Assembly: GCA_002408465.1 (NCBI GenBank)
Contig: DHSM01000001.1
Location: forward strand, 1-64,000
DNA length: 64,000 nucleotides
Reading direction: 5' to 3'
From: Firmicutes bacterium UBA5286
GTDB lineage: Bacteria > Bacillota > Proteinivoracia > UBA4975
Shown here: positions 41,202 to 52,677 of the stretch, piece by piece
Numbering within the stretch: position 1 is the first letter of the stretch
Layout of the letters: each line of letters begins with the position of its first letter
The notes under the pieces: generated by a model
The model's database searches: none
What the model was told of the DNA's origin: nothing
Seen by the model: the letters and a program-made list of their open reading frames with translations, nothing else
Program-made: the position numbers and the translations under genes

Positions 41202-42207
41202 TGTGATGATCCCCTTTCAGGGCTTCCAGCAAATCATCGGCCTCATCGATGGAAATTGTGCCCTGCTCCAACATTCTCAAGATCTTTAAGGACTCTTCAT
41301 CCTGCATCTGCCAGTGAGTATCTATAGCGGCGGCAGGGGGAACCAAGCAGGCGCTGACCAGGCCGGAGGAACTGGCCACAGTGATATTGCCCTCTCCCTG
41401 ATTGAGACTGCCCTTGATGCGGTTATCCCCCCGCTGCAGAGCATCCAAGCCCAAGCCATCGACATCCAGGTGCCTGCCCCGGAAATCAAAGCAGGCGGAT
41501 ATGTTCTCAGGCACATGAAGGTCAATCTCCCCGGATCGGGTTGCCAGCTCCCAGCGGCCGGGAACGGGCCCGGGCAGAAACGCATCGATATCGCCGCTGC
41601 CGCAGTCTACATAGACATTGCGACCGAAGACATCCCGGAGCTCCACATTGCCATTGCCGGTGTCAATATGCACAGGCCCGCGGAAATGGATAACTTGGAC
41701 TTGGCCGCTGCCGGTGTCGGCAGAAACAGACCCGGAACTGTCCTGAATTTTCACCGAACCGGAGCCGGTATCACAGACAAAGTTTCCCTGACTGGACAGG
41801 ATTTCCACATTGCCGCTGGAACTGTCAATCCCGATTTTGCCCTCGCACTGGCCCAAGCGGACGTTGCCGCCGGTGCAGTCTATTTCAAGATCTCCCTGCC
41901 AATTCTCAATGGAAACGGCACCGCCGGTAAAATCAATCCGCCCCCGGCCACGGATGCCGGCCATGTCAATTTCTATATTAGTGCCGTCGATGTTGACGTC
42001 GCTGTTCCTGGGCAGGTAAACCTTGCAGCTGCAGCGACGAGAGCTGTCCAGGATAATTTTGCTTCCCCTCTGCTTAACTTCGGCACCGGTACAATCCTCC
42101 ACCCGAACGGTGTCGCCGTCCCAGCCCCGGATAAAAATGGAGCCTTCAGTAACATCTGCCGCCAGCCGCGGCCGGCCCTGACAGACAAAAATATGTTCAG
42201 CAGTCAA
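41194..42207 (-). CDS. DUF4097 beta-helix protein with C-terminal SHOCT-like motif (operon gene 4)
   Basis: 337 residues, TTG start after AGGAGGCG. Most of the protein is the repetitive beta-strand DUF4097 type (IEIDMAGIRGRGRIDFTGG, LEIDCTGGNVRLGQCEG, VEILSSQGNF and so on), with G/S-G-N/D turns every 18-20 residues. The shared helical motif stands at the C-terminus (DEESLKILRMLEQGTISIDE then ADDLLEALKG) rather than at the N-terminus as in the other DUF4097 gene. Related domains occur in LiaX and YvlB. There is no signal peptide, so it is cytoplasmic unless exported otherwise. Confidence 0.85.
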   Translation of the reverse strand: MTAEHIFVCQGRPRLAADVTEGSIFIRGWDGDTVRVEDCTGAEVKQRGSKIILDSSRRCSCKVYLPRNSDVNIDGTNIEIDMAGIRGRGRIDFTGGAVSIENWQGDLEIDCTGGNVRLGQCEGKIGIDSSSGNVEILSSQGNFVCDTGSGSVKIQDSSGSVSADTGSGQVQVIHFRGPVHIDTGNGNVELRDVFGRNVYVDCGSGDIDAFLPGPVPGRWELATRSGEIDLHVPENISACFDFRGRHLDVDGLGLDALQRGDNRIKGSLNQGEGNITVASSSGLVSACLVPPAAAIDTHWQMQDEESLKILRMLEQGTISIDEADDLLEALKGDHHNE

Positions 42208-42219
42208 TTTTCTCGCCTC

Positions 42220-42555
42220 CTAATCCCGGCTAATCTTATACCAGCGATCCTGGCCCAGCAAGGCTGATACAATCAAGCTGACGCCCAGCAGGCCCACGAA
42301 AATCCAGAAAGCCAGCCAGAAGGAGATGTGGTAGTACTTGGCGGCAGCGATTACACCGCCTAAGGCCACTAAAAACAGGCCGCCGAACAGTTTATCATGG
42401 TCGATGCGCCGCCCTCTGATGCCGTATTTCTTGATGAGGCCGGTGCGGATTAAGGCCATTTGCCGAAAATGATGTAGCAAGATAGCAAGAACAATAATGC
42501 CGGCTGCTGTATAGCCAACAGCAGGGATAGTCAGCATATCCAAAATTTTTTCCAT
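42220..42555 (-). CDS. Small membrane protein of the DUF2089 operon (gene 3)
   Basis: About 111 residues with three hydrophobic segments (IPAVGYTAAGIIVLAILLHH, LFGGLFLVALGGVIAAAKYY and SFWLAFWIFVGLLGVSLIVS). ATG 9 nt after GAGGAGG; a longer frame overlaps the gene before. It is the only clear membrane component of the operon and could be the membrane partner for the DUF4097 proteins. I do not recognise the family. Confidence 0.8.
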   Translation of the reverse strand: MEKILDMLTIPAVGYTAAGIIVLAILLHHFRQMALIRTGLIKKYGIRGRRIDHDKLFGGLFLVALGGVIAAAKYYHISFWLAFWIFVGLLGVSLIVSALLGQDRWYKISRD

Positions 42556-42568
42556 TAATATATCCTCC

Positions 42569-43573
42569 TCATTCCAGTTCTTGAATGCCGATACTGCCAT
42601 TTACCGAGCGCAAGTACAGGCTGATTTTATGCTGGGCGTAATCCCAGTTATCCGTTGTGCCATCGATCTTGCGGCCGGCGCCCAGCCGCTGCACGCTGAA
42701 TTTGTCCGTCAAGACAGAATGTTCTAAGCGCACATTTCCCGAGGTGGCCCGGGCGTCCACAGCGAAACCAATATCTTCCCGGGCGGGCAATTGCACTTTG
42801 ATGCGCCCGTTTACTGTTTTCAGACTGATCCTACTGTCTTCCGCCATATTGAACAGGCTGATGCTGCCGTTGGTGGTCCTGGCTTCCACATGCTCAAGAC
42901 CGCCTTCCAGGCTGATGCTGCCGTTGACGGTGCTGGCAGAGACATCAGCGCCGGTAACCTTGCTAGCCCGTACAGCCCCGTTGACGGTGCTGAGATTAAT
43001 CCCATTGACATCAATGGCGCTAATGTCAATGGCCCCGTTTTTACTGACAACTCGGCCGGCATACACATGGCCGGCAGGCAGCCGCAGGCGCAGGGAAATG
43101 TTGACCCGGTTCCCCAGATTCCGGCATTCACTATCCCCAGCCTTTAAGCGCTGGCCATCATAATCAGCAAACTTGTAGCCGGAAACTATTTCTTCTGCCT
43201 GCTCCCGAGTGCCTGCATTTACCCGCTTGATGACCTCCAGATGAAAGCTTCCGTCTTCAGAGGGTTCTACCCGCAGAGTGCCATTGCGCACATCCAGATC
43301 CAGCTCCACCTGGCGGCTGCTGAAACTGCCGGTATGACTTTCTTCCAAAACAATCCTGCTGACATCACCAATGCCGAAACTGAAATTGGCTAAACCCGAG
43401 CGCAATGTTTCAACGATATTTTCCATGATGGACATCGGCGGCTGCCGCTTCTCCAGGGGCGTTTCGGCTTTGGGGGGTTGGCCGCCTAGGTTTTCCAGAA
43501 GTTTTTGCGCTTCCTCGACGGTTATCTTGCCCTCACTGAGCATATCGAGAATTATCTTTTGTTCTTCAGACAA
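42569..43573 (-). CDS. DUF4097 protein with N-terminal SHOCT-like motif, YvlB/LiaX-like (operon gene 2)
   Basis: 334 residues, TTG start after GGGGGAG. The N-terminus (SEEQKIILDMLSEGKITVEE then AQKLLENLGG) is the shared helical motif. A linker is followed by the DUF4097 beta domain (VDLDVRNGTLRVEPSEDGSF and repeats such as VNGINLSTVNGAVRASKV and VNGSISLEGGLEHVEARTTN). This order, helical motif then DUF4097, is that of Bacillus YvlB and enterococcal LiaX, the latter linked to daptomycin and antimicrobial-peptide defence. It is the second gene of the operon. Confidence 0.88.
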   Translation of the reverse strand: MSEEQKIILDMLSEGKITVEEAQKLLENLGGQPPKAETPLEKRQPPMSIMENIVETLRSGLANFSFGIGDVSRIVLEESHTGSFSSRQVELDLDVRNGTLRVEPSEDGSFHLEVIKRVNAGTREQAEEIVSGYKFADYDGQRLKAGDSECRNLGNRVNISLRLRLPAGHVYAGRVVSKNGAIDISAIDVNGINLSTVNGAVRASKVTGADVSASTVNGSISLEGGLEHVEARTTNGSISLFNMAEDSRISLKTVNGRIKVQLPAREDIGFAVDARATSGNVRLEHSVLTDKFSVQRLGAGRKIDGTTDNWDYAQHKISLYLRSVNGSIGIQELE

Positions 43574-43594
43574 CGCATTCTCCCCCTTTCCTGC

Positions 43595-43978
43595 TTACAG
43601 TTCCCTAAGCAAATCGATTGCCTCTTCAGAACTGATTTTTCCCTCATTGAGCTCTTCCAGGATGAGCTTGCGCTTCTCCCTGGCCTCGGGATCGTCCTTG
43701 GGAATAGGCTGTGCTTGGTAACCCAGGGACTCAATTAAAGTTTCCAGCCGATTGCGCACGGTAGGATATGAGATGCCCAGTTCCTTCTCCACCTCTTTAA
43801 TATTTCCCCGGCACTTGATAAACACCTCGGCAAAAGCCTTTTGCTCGGAGGGCAGCTGACAGAACTTGCACACGGCAAAGCGGCCATCGATTCCTGTGTT
43901 GCAATGGGGACAATGGAGCCGTGTTACATCCAGGCCTGAGTTGCATATGGGACAGCGGCCCAACATTTGATTGCGCAT
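43595..43978 (-). CDS. DUF2089 zinc-ribbon HTH regulator (operon gene 1)
   Basis: 127 residues, ATG behind AAGGAG. Three Cys pairs (GRCPICNSG, HCPHCNTG and VCKFCQLP) form a zinc ribbon. The HTH follows (NIKEVEKELGISYPTVRNRL), then a C-terminal helical motif (KRKLILEELNEGKISSEE then AIDLLREL) that the operon's other products share. This is the DUF2089 family, a predicted transcription regulator. As the first gene behind a sigma-A promoter it probably regulates its own operon, perhaps by contact with the partner proteins through the shared motif. Confidence 0.9.
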   Translation of the reverse strand: MRNQMLGRCPICNSGLDVTRLHCPHCNTGIDGRFAVCKFCQLPSEQKAFAEVFIKCRGNIKEVEKELGISYPTVRNRLETLIESLGYQAQPIPKDDPEAREKRKLILEELNEGKISSEEAIDLLREL

Positions 43979-44043
43979 CTTTTGACTCCTTTCCAGACTA
44001 AATGATTATATAAATTAATCTGCTATCTCAATAACTTGCCTTT

Positions 44044-44072
44044 ATTATACCTGCCCGGGGTTGGGAATGCAA
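44044..44072 (-). promoter_or_regulatory. Sigma-A promoter of the DUF2089 operon
   Basis: TTGCAT (44067-44072) and TATAAT (44044-44049) on the minus strand are 17 bp apart, 65 bp before the DUF2089 start. A second TATAAT lies closer to the gene. Confidence 0.65.
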
Positions 44073-44114
44073 CCCATAAGTTAATCTTTTTCATTTCAAT
44101 CTTAAATAACTTAA

Positions 44115-44132
44115 GGACGGCTATTGCCGTCC
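44115..44132 (-). terminator. Probable terminator of uvrC
   Basis: GGACGGC / GCCGTCC with a 4-nt loop at the uvrC stop. The tract after it on the minus strand is TTAAGTTATTT, a weak U run. Confidence 0.5.
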
Positions 44133-45946
44133 TATTTTTTCTTCCTAAACCACTTATACACTTCTTCTGCTGCCGGCCAGGTCATTCCCGGGACGGCAGC
44201 AATTTCAGCCACATCTTTGTCCCGAAGATTCTGGATGCTGCCAAAGGCCCTGAGCAGTGCAGTCCGGCGGGCGGGCCCCACCCCAGGGATGCGCTCCAGT
44301 TCCGAGGTTAAGGTCTCCTTGGCCCGCAGGCGCCGGTGATAGCTGATAGCGAAGCGATGGGCTTCATCCCGGATTTGCTGGAGCAGTTTCAGGGCAGGGT
44401 CATCCCGGTCCAGGAGCAGGGGATTGCTCTTGCCGGGCACAAACACTTCCTCTTCCCGTTTGGCCAGGCTGACAATGTTAATATCCCCATAGCCCAGAGC
44501 TTCTAGCTGCTCCAGGGCGGCAGACAGCTGGCCCTTGCCCCCGTCCACCACTACCAGGCCCGGCAGGCGGTTAAAGCCCTCTCTGCCCTCTCTAGCCGCC
44601 TCAAAGCGGCGGCGGATGACCTGGGCCATGGAGGCAAAGTCATCGGGCCCAACAATGTCCCGGATTTTAAAACGACGGTAATCGCCCCTAGCAGGCCGGC
44701 CATGTTCAAAGACCACCATTGAAGCCACCGTCTGGCTGCCCTGAAAATGGGAAATGTCATAGCACTCCATGCGAAAAGGCAGGCGATCTAAACCAAGAGC
44801 CCCGGCAAGCTGTTCCAGCACAGCCTTGCCCTGCTCCCGGCTTTCCCGCTGTTCACGGAGGTCTGCCTCCATATGGGAGGCCAAATTGGCCCGGGCCATG
44901 TCCAGCAGCAGCCGCTTTTCCCCCCGCTGGGGCGCCCGCAAGGAAACCGGCCCCTGGCGCAGGGAACTCAGCCATTCCTCAAGAGCCTCGGTGTCCTCGG
45001 GCAGCAGTGATACTAAGATCTCCCGAGGGAGTAAAGAAGCCTCAGCATAGTAATCCCGGATAAAGGCGCTGATGGCCTCGCCGGCGTCAGCCAGTTCCAA
45101 TTGTTCAAAACCATGGTATTCATTGCCGAGAACCTTCCCCCCTCGGACCTTGAGGAGCTGAGCCGCCGCCAGCTCGGCTCCCGCGTCTACAGCCAGCACG
45201 TCCAGATTCCAGCGCTGGTTGGTGACAATACGCTGAGGGGCGGTAAGCTTAGCCAGGGCTGCCAGCTGATTCCGCAGTTCCGCAGCCTTCTCAAAGTTTA
45301 AATTGTCGGCGGCCTCACTCATCTGAGCATGCAAATTAGCCTCCAGCTCCTGATGCCTGCCTTCCAGAAATAAGATGACCTGGTCAACCATGGACCGATA
45401 ATCCTCGGCGCTGACTTTGCCCTGGCAAGGGGCGAGGCAGCGGCGGATATGAAAGTTGAGACAGGGCCGGCTCTTGCCCCGAAAATCGCTGCAGGTGCGC
45501 AATGGAAAGAGTTTTTTGGCCAGCTTGAGGGTGTCGTTAACTACCCCGGAGTTAGGATAGGGGCCAAAGTACCTGGCCTTATCCCGGCTCAGCTTGCGCA
45601 CCACTTCCAGGCGGGGATAGTCAGAGGCTAAATTTAATTTAATATAGGGATAATCCTTGTCATCCTTGAGGAGAACATTATAGCGGGGCCGATGCTTCTT
45701 GATGAGCTGGCCCTCCAGCAGCAGGGCCTCCACCTCGGTGGCAGTGAGGATATACTCCAAATCCACGGCCAGCCGCTGGATGGCATCCACCTTGGGCGAC
45801 TGGGCGGCGGCCTCCCCGAAATAGGAGCGCACCCGGCTGCGCAGATTCTTGGCCTTGCCCACATAGATAATTTCCCCGGCAGTGTCTTTAAAGATGTACA
45901 CACCGCTGCTAGTAGGCAGCTGCTTAACCTTTTCCGCTAATTCCAT
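44132..45946 (-). CDS. uvrC: Excinuclease ABC subunit UvrC
   Basis: About 604 residues. The N-terminal GIY-YIG nuclease (SSGVYIFKDTAGEIIYVGKA) makes the 3' cut, a UVR motif (NFEKAAELRNQLAAL) binds UvrB, the RNase-H-like domain has ECYDISHFQG and VVDGGKGQL, and a double HhH (IPGVGPARRTALLRAFGS) ends the protein. The Cys-rich loop CxxFRGKSRPC..CLAPCQG is partly present. It acts with UvrA and UvrB, encoded 4-9 kb away on the same strand. The ATG at 45946 has AAGGGG upstream. Confidence 0.98.
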   Translation of the reverse strand: MELAEKVKQLPTSSGVYIFKDTAGEIIYVGKAKNLRSRVRSYFGEAAAQSPKVDAIQRLAVDLEYILTATEVEALLLEGQLIKKHRPRYNVLLKDDKDYPYIKLNLASDYPRLEVVRKLSRDKARYFGPYPNSGVVNDTLKLAKKLFPLRTCSDFRGKSRPCLNFHIRRCLAPCQGKVSAEDYRSMVDQVILFLEGRHQELEANLHAQMSEAADNLNFEKAAELRNQLAALAKLTAPQRIVTNQRWNLDVLAVDAGAELAAAQLLKVRGGKVLGNEYHGFEQLELADAGEAISAFIRDYYAEASLLPREILVSLLPEDTEALEEWLSSLRQGPVSLRAPQRGEKRLLLDMARANLASHMEADLREQRESREQGKAVLEQLAGALGLDRLPFRMECYDISHFQGSQTVASMVVFEHGRPARGDYRRFKIRDIVGPDDFASMAQVIRRRFEAAREGREGFNRLPGLVVVDGGKGQLSAALEQLEALGYGDINIVSLAKREEEVFVPGKSNPLLLDRDDPALKLLQQIRDEAHRFAISYHRRLRAKETLTSELERIPGVGPARRTALLRAFGSIQNLRDKDVAEIAAVPGMTWPAAEEVYKWFRKKK

Positions 45947-45976
45947 GCCCTCACCCCTTTCCAAGGCCTCCCTTAA

Positions 45977-45985
45977 ATTATAGCA
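45977..45985 (-). promoter_or_regulatory. Extended -10 promoter of uvrC
   Basis: On the minus strand TGC-TATAAT lies about 30 bp before the uvrC start. No good -35 was seen, and no SOS box is near. Confidence 0.45.
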
Positions 45986-46006
45986 TGGATTCCCCAGAAG
46001 GGGGCA

Positions 46007-46385
46007 TCAGCTGATATCCCCCAAGCAGCCATCATTTTTTATTACCACCCAGGGTGCCAGGAGAAACCCGGTGGCCCCGTAGGCGCATTCCATACTTTTA
46101 TCGATTACTTGGCTGAGTATCCTGATAATGTTGCTTGTATAGATATTTTGATCTTCTGCGACCTTGACCCCATCGGCATAAAAGGAGACCCCTGCAATCC
46201 CTGTAAAATCAAGAGTCCGGGGATTCAATCCCTGCTCGATTCCCTGAATATTGTCTATAACAACTATCCCAGACCTGAAATTCTCCCTTACCCCCAAAAG
46301 AAATATACTGGGGCTTGGTCTTTATACCGTTTCTAACCTCAAAAGAATAACTGGCGTAATCTTGTACCAGACTGTATGCTCGCAT
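46007..46385 (-). pseudogene. Frameshifted small gene of the ABC-permease operon
   Basis: A gene starting at ATG 46385 (7 nt after AAGGAGG) reads MRAYSLVQDYASYSFEVRNG and PQYISFGG, then leaves frame in a G run at 46291-46299. The other frame continues VRENFRSGIVVIDNIQGIEQ to the stop at 46007. Removing one G restores about 125 codons. The remaining sequence (GATGFLLAPWVVIKNDG) looks conserved. It starts 10 bp after the permease stop, so it is part of that operon. Either a real frameshift or a sequencing error. Confidence 0.65.
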
Positions 46386-46395
46386 TATAGCCTCC

Positions 46396-47643
46396 TTAAA
46401 CCAACCACAAAGTGGCCAAGGTAATAGCAAGATTTTGCAGGAACAACAGCATCCTGGAAGGGTAGCCTACTTCAAGGGTATAGATACAAAAACCCATAAA
46501 AGTGCCCAGAGTGACGAGAAAATGAAGCCCAATTTTCCAAAAAGGGGTCAGCAAATTGACGCCAATAAAGATGCTGGCAACAGCAAACACGATTGCGGGA
46601 ACCGGCAAAGTTAAAAGAATGAGACGCTTATTAGGGTAGGGCAAGTTCATCCCCTTTGCCCTACTGACGATTAGACCGGTAAAATCTTTGACAAAAAACT
46701 GATTCACAGCAGCAATTGCCATATTTAGACTCAAGGCTAGCAAGTATGGATTGCAGAAAACGCCGCCGTAAATTGCCCTTAATACTAATAATGCCGCATA
46801 GGGCAGAAGAACGACAATCCAGACCCCTTTCGGTTCTCTAAACAAACGGATGATGGTCTTCTGACTAAAAACATTGCCTTCATTTATGGGGAACATTGGA
46901 AGGTACACAGACCTTTTTACTCCGGAGCGGGCAAGATTTTGGATTTGGGCCATTCTGGCGTAATCCGCCTTGGAAACTGCAGCATTTGCTTCATCAATAA
47001 AGCTTAAGGAGCTCATATACTTAGAGTAATTAAGGGTAAATCTGCGGTTTAATCCAATAACTGCAGCCAAAGTTACCAGCAATCCCGGCAGTACGTACCA
47101 TGCATGTAAACAATAGAACAAAATTGCGTTGGCTAGAAAGGCAGTTGTTATCAATCTGCTCGCACTCTTGCTTGCATTGTACTTCCCCCAGCTCAGCAGA
47201 GAAACAGAATAAAAGAAAAGCCAAAAAACAATTACGAATACAGCATACTCTGTTCCAAAGGAGAGATTATTAATGATGAAGGCCAGGAAACCCGCCGCAA
47301 GCAATAAAGTAATGGCTTTTTTTACATAGAGGATATTGAAAAAACCCTTAAGGCATTTGTGATGATAGAAGTTAAACAGAGTGGCGTGGTTTATTAAATA
47401 TCCAGGCTTTTTGGGCAGCAAAAATATTTTGCAGGAAACCACAATAACCGCAGCTTTCAATATGTGAGTATACTTTGCAAAAGGCAATTTCAGCAACAAC
47501 TGCAACATAGGACCTGAAGAAATGTAGGCGATGGCAATGCCTGCTGCCACCATGTACATGAAAAATATCTTCCAGTAATTCTTAAGCAGGTGTTTTGTTA
47601 ACCTGACCTTATTTACAAAGGGCAATGCATATACTTTATTCAT
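46396..47643 (-). CDS. ABC-2-type membrane protein, permease of the ATPase encoded upstream
   Basis: About 415 residues with 9-10 hydrophobic segments in two groups around a charged central loop (YARMAQIQNLARSGVKRSV). I cannot place it in a named family; size and context fit a permease of the bacitracin/drug exporter sort. The start (MNKVYALPFVNKVRL) overlaps the ATPase stop by 8 bp, so the two are coupled. A longer frame to 47721 has no basis. A frameshifted small gene follows. Confidence 0.8.
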   Translation of the reverse strand: MNKVYALPFVNKVRLTKHLLKNYWKIFFMYMVAAGIAIAYISSGPMLQLLLKLPFAKYTHILKAAVIVVSCKIFLLPKKPGYLINHATLFNFYHHKCLKGFFNILYVKKAITLLLAAGFLAFIINNLSFGTEYAVFVIVFWLFFYSVSLLSWGKYNASKSASRLITTAFLANAILFYCLHAWYVLPGLLVTLAAVIGLNRRFTLNYSKYMSSLSFIDEANAAVSKADYARMAQIQNLARSGVKRSVYLPMFPINEGNVFSQKTIIRLFREPKGVWIVVLLPYAALLVLRAIYGGVFCNPYLLALSLNMAIAAVNQFFVKDFTGLIVSRAKGMNLPYPNKRLILLTLPVPAIVFAVASIFIGVNLLTPFWKIGLHFLVTLGTFMGFCIYTLEVGYPSRMLLFLQNLAITLATLWLV

Positions 47644-48376
47644 CTGCTTCAGACCCTTGTATTGGCTCGCCGACAACATGTAAATACAACTCTTCAATGC
47701 CTGCCTGGGGGCTGATGCCAAATTGTCTTTTTATCGCATCCAGTGTGCCCAGACATTTCACCCGCCCTTTGTGAAGGAGAACAAATTCAGCGCAGACTTT
47801 TTCTACCACCTGCAATAAGTGGGTAGATATTAAAACTATGCGCCCAGAGGCAGCGTATTTTTTTAAGATGTCCTTTACGACGCTAATCTGTTTCGGATCC
47901 AAGCCTGTAAAGGGTTCGTCGGCAACCAGTATGTCAAAGTCCCGCAATAAAGCACAGCCTATGGAAAGCTTTTGCTTTGTCCCTCTGGACAGGGCTGCCG
48001 GCGTCTTGCGCATATGCTCCTGCAACTCCAGTTGCTCAACTAAGTCTGCGATGTCAGATTTCGGCTTTTTATACATTGCCGCTATAAGCTGAAAATGTTC
48101 TTCAATGCACAATTCCTCATAGTAAATTGGTTCGTCAGGGATATAGGCAATTGGGTAGGCATGAAGGGGATAGGAAGCAACGGGGTTCCCCTTAAACAGA
48201 ATTTCCCCTGCATCGGGCTTTATTTGCCTGACCATTAAGCGAATGCTGGTGGTTTTCCCAGCGCCGTTTGCGCCGATGAGACCGACAACGCCGGTATTGG
48301 TCAGCTTAAAGGAAACGTCCTGCAAAGCTTGGACATTGCCGTAACGCTTAGTAACGCTATTAAATTCAAGCTGCAT
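47636..48376 (-). CDS. ABC transporter ATP-binding protein
   Basis: About 246 residues. Walker A is GANGAGKTTSIRL, the signature LSRGTKQKLSIG, Walker B DILVADEPFTGLDP and the switch His lies in LISTHLLQV. The SRGTKQK signature and DEPFTGLDP are typical for CcmA-type ATPases of ABC-2 exporters. The ATG at 48376 has GGAGGGG 8 nt upstream. It starts the operon ATPase-permease-small gene. Confidence 0.92.
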   Translation of the reverse strand: MQLEFNSVTKRYGNVQALQDVSFKLTNTGVVGLIGANGAGKTTSIRLMVRQIKPDAGEILFKGNPVASYPLHAYPIAYIPDEPIYYEELCIEEHFQLIAAMYKKPKSDIADLVEQLELQEHMRKTPAALSRGTKQKLSIGCALLRDFDILVADEPFTGLDPKQISVVKDILKKYAASGRIVLISTHLLQVVEKVCAEFVLLHKGRVKCLGTLDAIKRQFGISPQAGIEELYLHVVGEPIQGSEADE

Positions 48377-48741
48377 GTTCACTGCCCCTCCTCACTGGTA
48401 ATCTGGCCGCAAAAAATTCATGAGATCATCTGCATGCCTGGGTAGCGGCTGCGTCAAGCTTGTACGCAATATTATACCACGAGCTTGCTGGCACAAATTG
48501 TCGAAAAATGTCACATGTATTTCGTAATCCCACAGACATAGAAACGGCTAAGCTTTTGATATTACTTGATTTCCCTCCTGCAACTCCTTTGAGCCGAGCA
48601 AAATCCCCTCCTGGACAACACGCCAGAAGGGGGTGCGTATTTTCTTCAGTCATTCTCCATCATGTCCACAAGAGGTCTGTCCTTTATGCTATAGCCTTTC
48701 TTGTCGAATTTGCGGCAAAAAGGTACGTCCCCGTTCCGCGC
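48377..48741. other. Intergenic stretch with a possible small ORF and a repeat-like motif
   Basis: On the minus strand 48653-48426 an open frame of 75 codons (start MTEENTHPLLACCPGGDF) has only a weak GGAGA before its ATG, and a promoter box lies inside it. A motif at 48717-48744 (AAAAAGGTACGTCCCCGTTC) resembles the arms of the repeat at 22.6 kb. I cannot decide between gene and repetitive element. Confidence 0.4.
48471..48479 (-). promoter_or_regulatory. Extended -10 promoter of the ATPase-permease operon
   Basis: On the minus strand TGG-TATAAT lies 95 bp before the ATPase start. No clear -35. Confidence 0.45.
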
Positions 48742-49410
48742 TTAAGCTGTAGCCATTTCTCCGTCCTGCATCCTCAGCACTACATCAGCCTGCTCGGCTA
48801 TAGCCAGGTCATGGGTGACGATGATGACGCAGCAGTTCTTTTCATGGGCCAAACTTTTCAGGATGTTGACGATATTCGCCCCGTTTTCAGTATCCAGGTT
48901 GCCGGTGGGCTCATCGGCAAGAATGACCTTGGGTTGGGCGGCCAGGGCCCGGGCAATAGCGATTCGCTGCTGCTCGCCGCCGCTGAGCATTGCAGGATAA
49001 CGTTTGAATACTTCTTCTGTCAGCCCCACGCTTTCAATCATTTCCGCGGCCTTTGCCTTGGCTTCCTTAGCTTTTACCCCCTTTAATTCCAGGGGATACA
49101 TGACGTTCTCCAGGGCGGTGAGCAGGGGAAACAGGTTGTAGGCCTGGTAGATGACTGCTACATCCTCCCGGCGGTACTTGTCCCTGTCCATTTTGCCTGT
49201 GGGAGTGCCGTTATACACCACCTGTCCGTCTGAAGGCAGGTCCAGTCCTGCCAGCAGCGAAAGGACGGTGGTCTTGCCGCTGCCGCTTTTGCCGACAATG
49301 GCGTAGACCTTGCCCTGTTGGAAAGAATAAGAGGCGTTCTTAACTGCTTGTACTGTCTGGTACCTGCTCTTATAGGTGTACGAAACATCTTTCAGACTCA
49401 GAATACTCAT
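48742..49410 (-). CDS. ABC transporter ATP-binding protein, MacB/LolD type, without partner
   Basis: 222 residues. Walker A GKSGSGKTTVLSL, signature LSGGEQQRIAIA, Walker B VILADEPTGNLD, switch His IIVTHDLA. This exact set marks the MacB/LolD/FtsE-like ATPases that work with FtsX-type permeases. The ATG has AAAGGAG. No permease follows; a decayed remnant lies just upstream (49416-49567). The protein could now be an orphan or serve another permease. Downstream is the ATPase-permease unit. Confidence 0.9.
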   Translation of the reverse strand: MSILSLKDVSYTYKSRYQTVQAVKNASYSFQQGKVYAIVGKSGSGKTTVLSLLAGLDLPSDGQVVYNGTPTGKMDRDKYRREDVAVIYQAYNLFPLLTALENVMYPLELKGVKAKEAKAKAAEMIESVGLTEEVFKRYPAMLSGGEQQRIAIARALAAQPKVILADEPTGNLDTENGANIVNILKSLAHEKNCCVIIVTHDLAIAEQADVVLRMQDGEMATA

Positions 49411-49415
49411 TTTCT

Positions 49416-49567
49416 CTACTCCTTTGCGGTTAATATTTGCATTACATTTACCCGGTTCATGGTCAGAATAGCGATACTGGCTCCCACCAGCTTCTGTACT
49501 CAACTACTCCAATAGTCTTAAAAGCCTTATTAGCAGCATCGATGCTTTGATTGACGCTCAACCACAT
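49416..49567 (-). pseudogene. Remnant of an FtsX-like permease gene
   Basis: The segment encodes MWLSVNQSIDAANKAFKTIG and VVEYRSWWEP, reminiscent of the extracytoplasmic part of FtsX-like permeases, then shifts frame. The other frame reads GASIAILTMNRVNVMQILTA and KE, ending in TAG at 49416-49418, the usual C-terminal end of this family. About 50 codons remain of several hundred. It ends 5 bp before the ATPase start, as a permease gene in the same operon would. Confidence 0.5.
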
Positions 49568-49807
49568 ATTTACGCCCCCTTGGCCGCAACGGAAACAATA
49601 TTGTTAGCGACTCTGCTATTTAGCTGACTCTTTGCCGCCAAGGTCCTAAGGGCTGAACCCATACAAGTGTCCGGCGCTATTGCCTGGAAATCTGCTTCGG
49701 TATCTTCGCAAAATACAATGCTGGAGATTATTCAATCTTTTCTTCTTTTAACTTCTACATAAGTTCATTTTTTCCTTTTTCAACTGGCAATCTTTAGTAG
49801 ATAAAAA
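49568..49807. other. Gene-free stretch downstream of uvrA
   Basis: A further minus-strand frame (GSALRTLAAKSQLNSRVANN, then stop) lies just upstream of the permease remnant and may be more debris. No intact gene is seen. Confidence 0.4.
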
Positions 49808-49842
49808 AACACCCTCCTGAAGCATGTAATCAGGAGGGTGTT
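49808..49842 (-). terminator. Terminator of uvrBA
   Basis: A 13-bp stem (AACACCCTCCTGA / TCAGGAGGGTGTT) with a 9-nt loop directly after the uvrA stop, followed by seven T on the minus strand. Confidence 0.9.
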
Positions 49843-49845
49843 CTG

Positions 49846-52671
<2,826 letters not shown>

Positions 52672-52677
52672 ACTGTC

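Noticed and set aside
41314..42267. Long open frame (317 codons) on the plus strand
   Set aside because: Mirror of the repetitive DUF4097 gene on the minus strand; apparent repeats derive from that gene.
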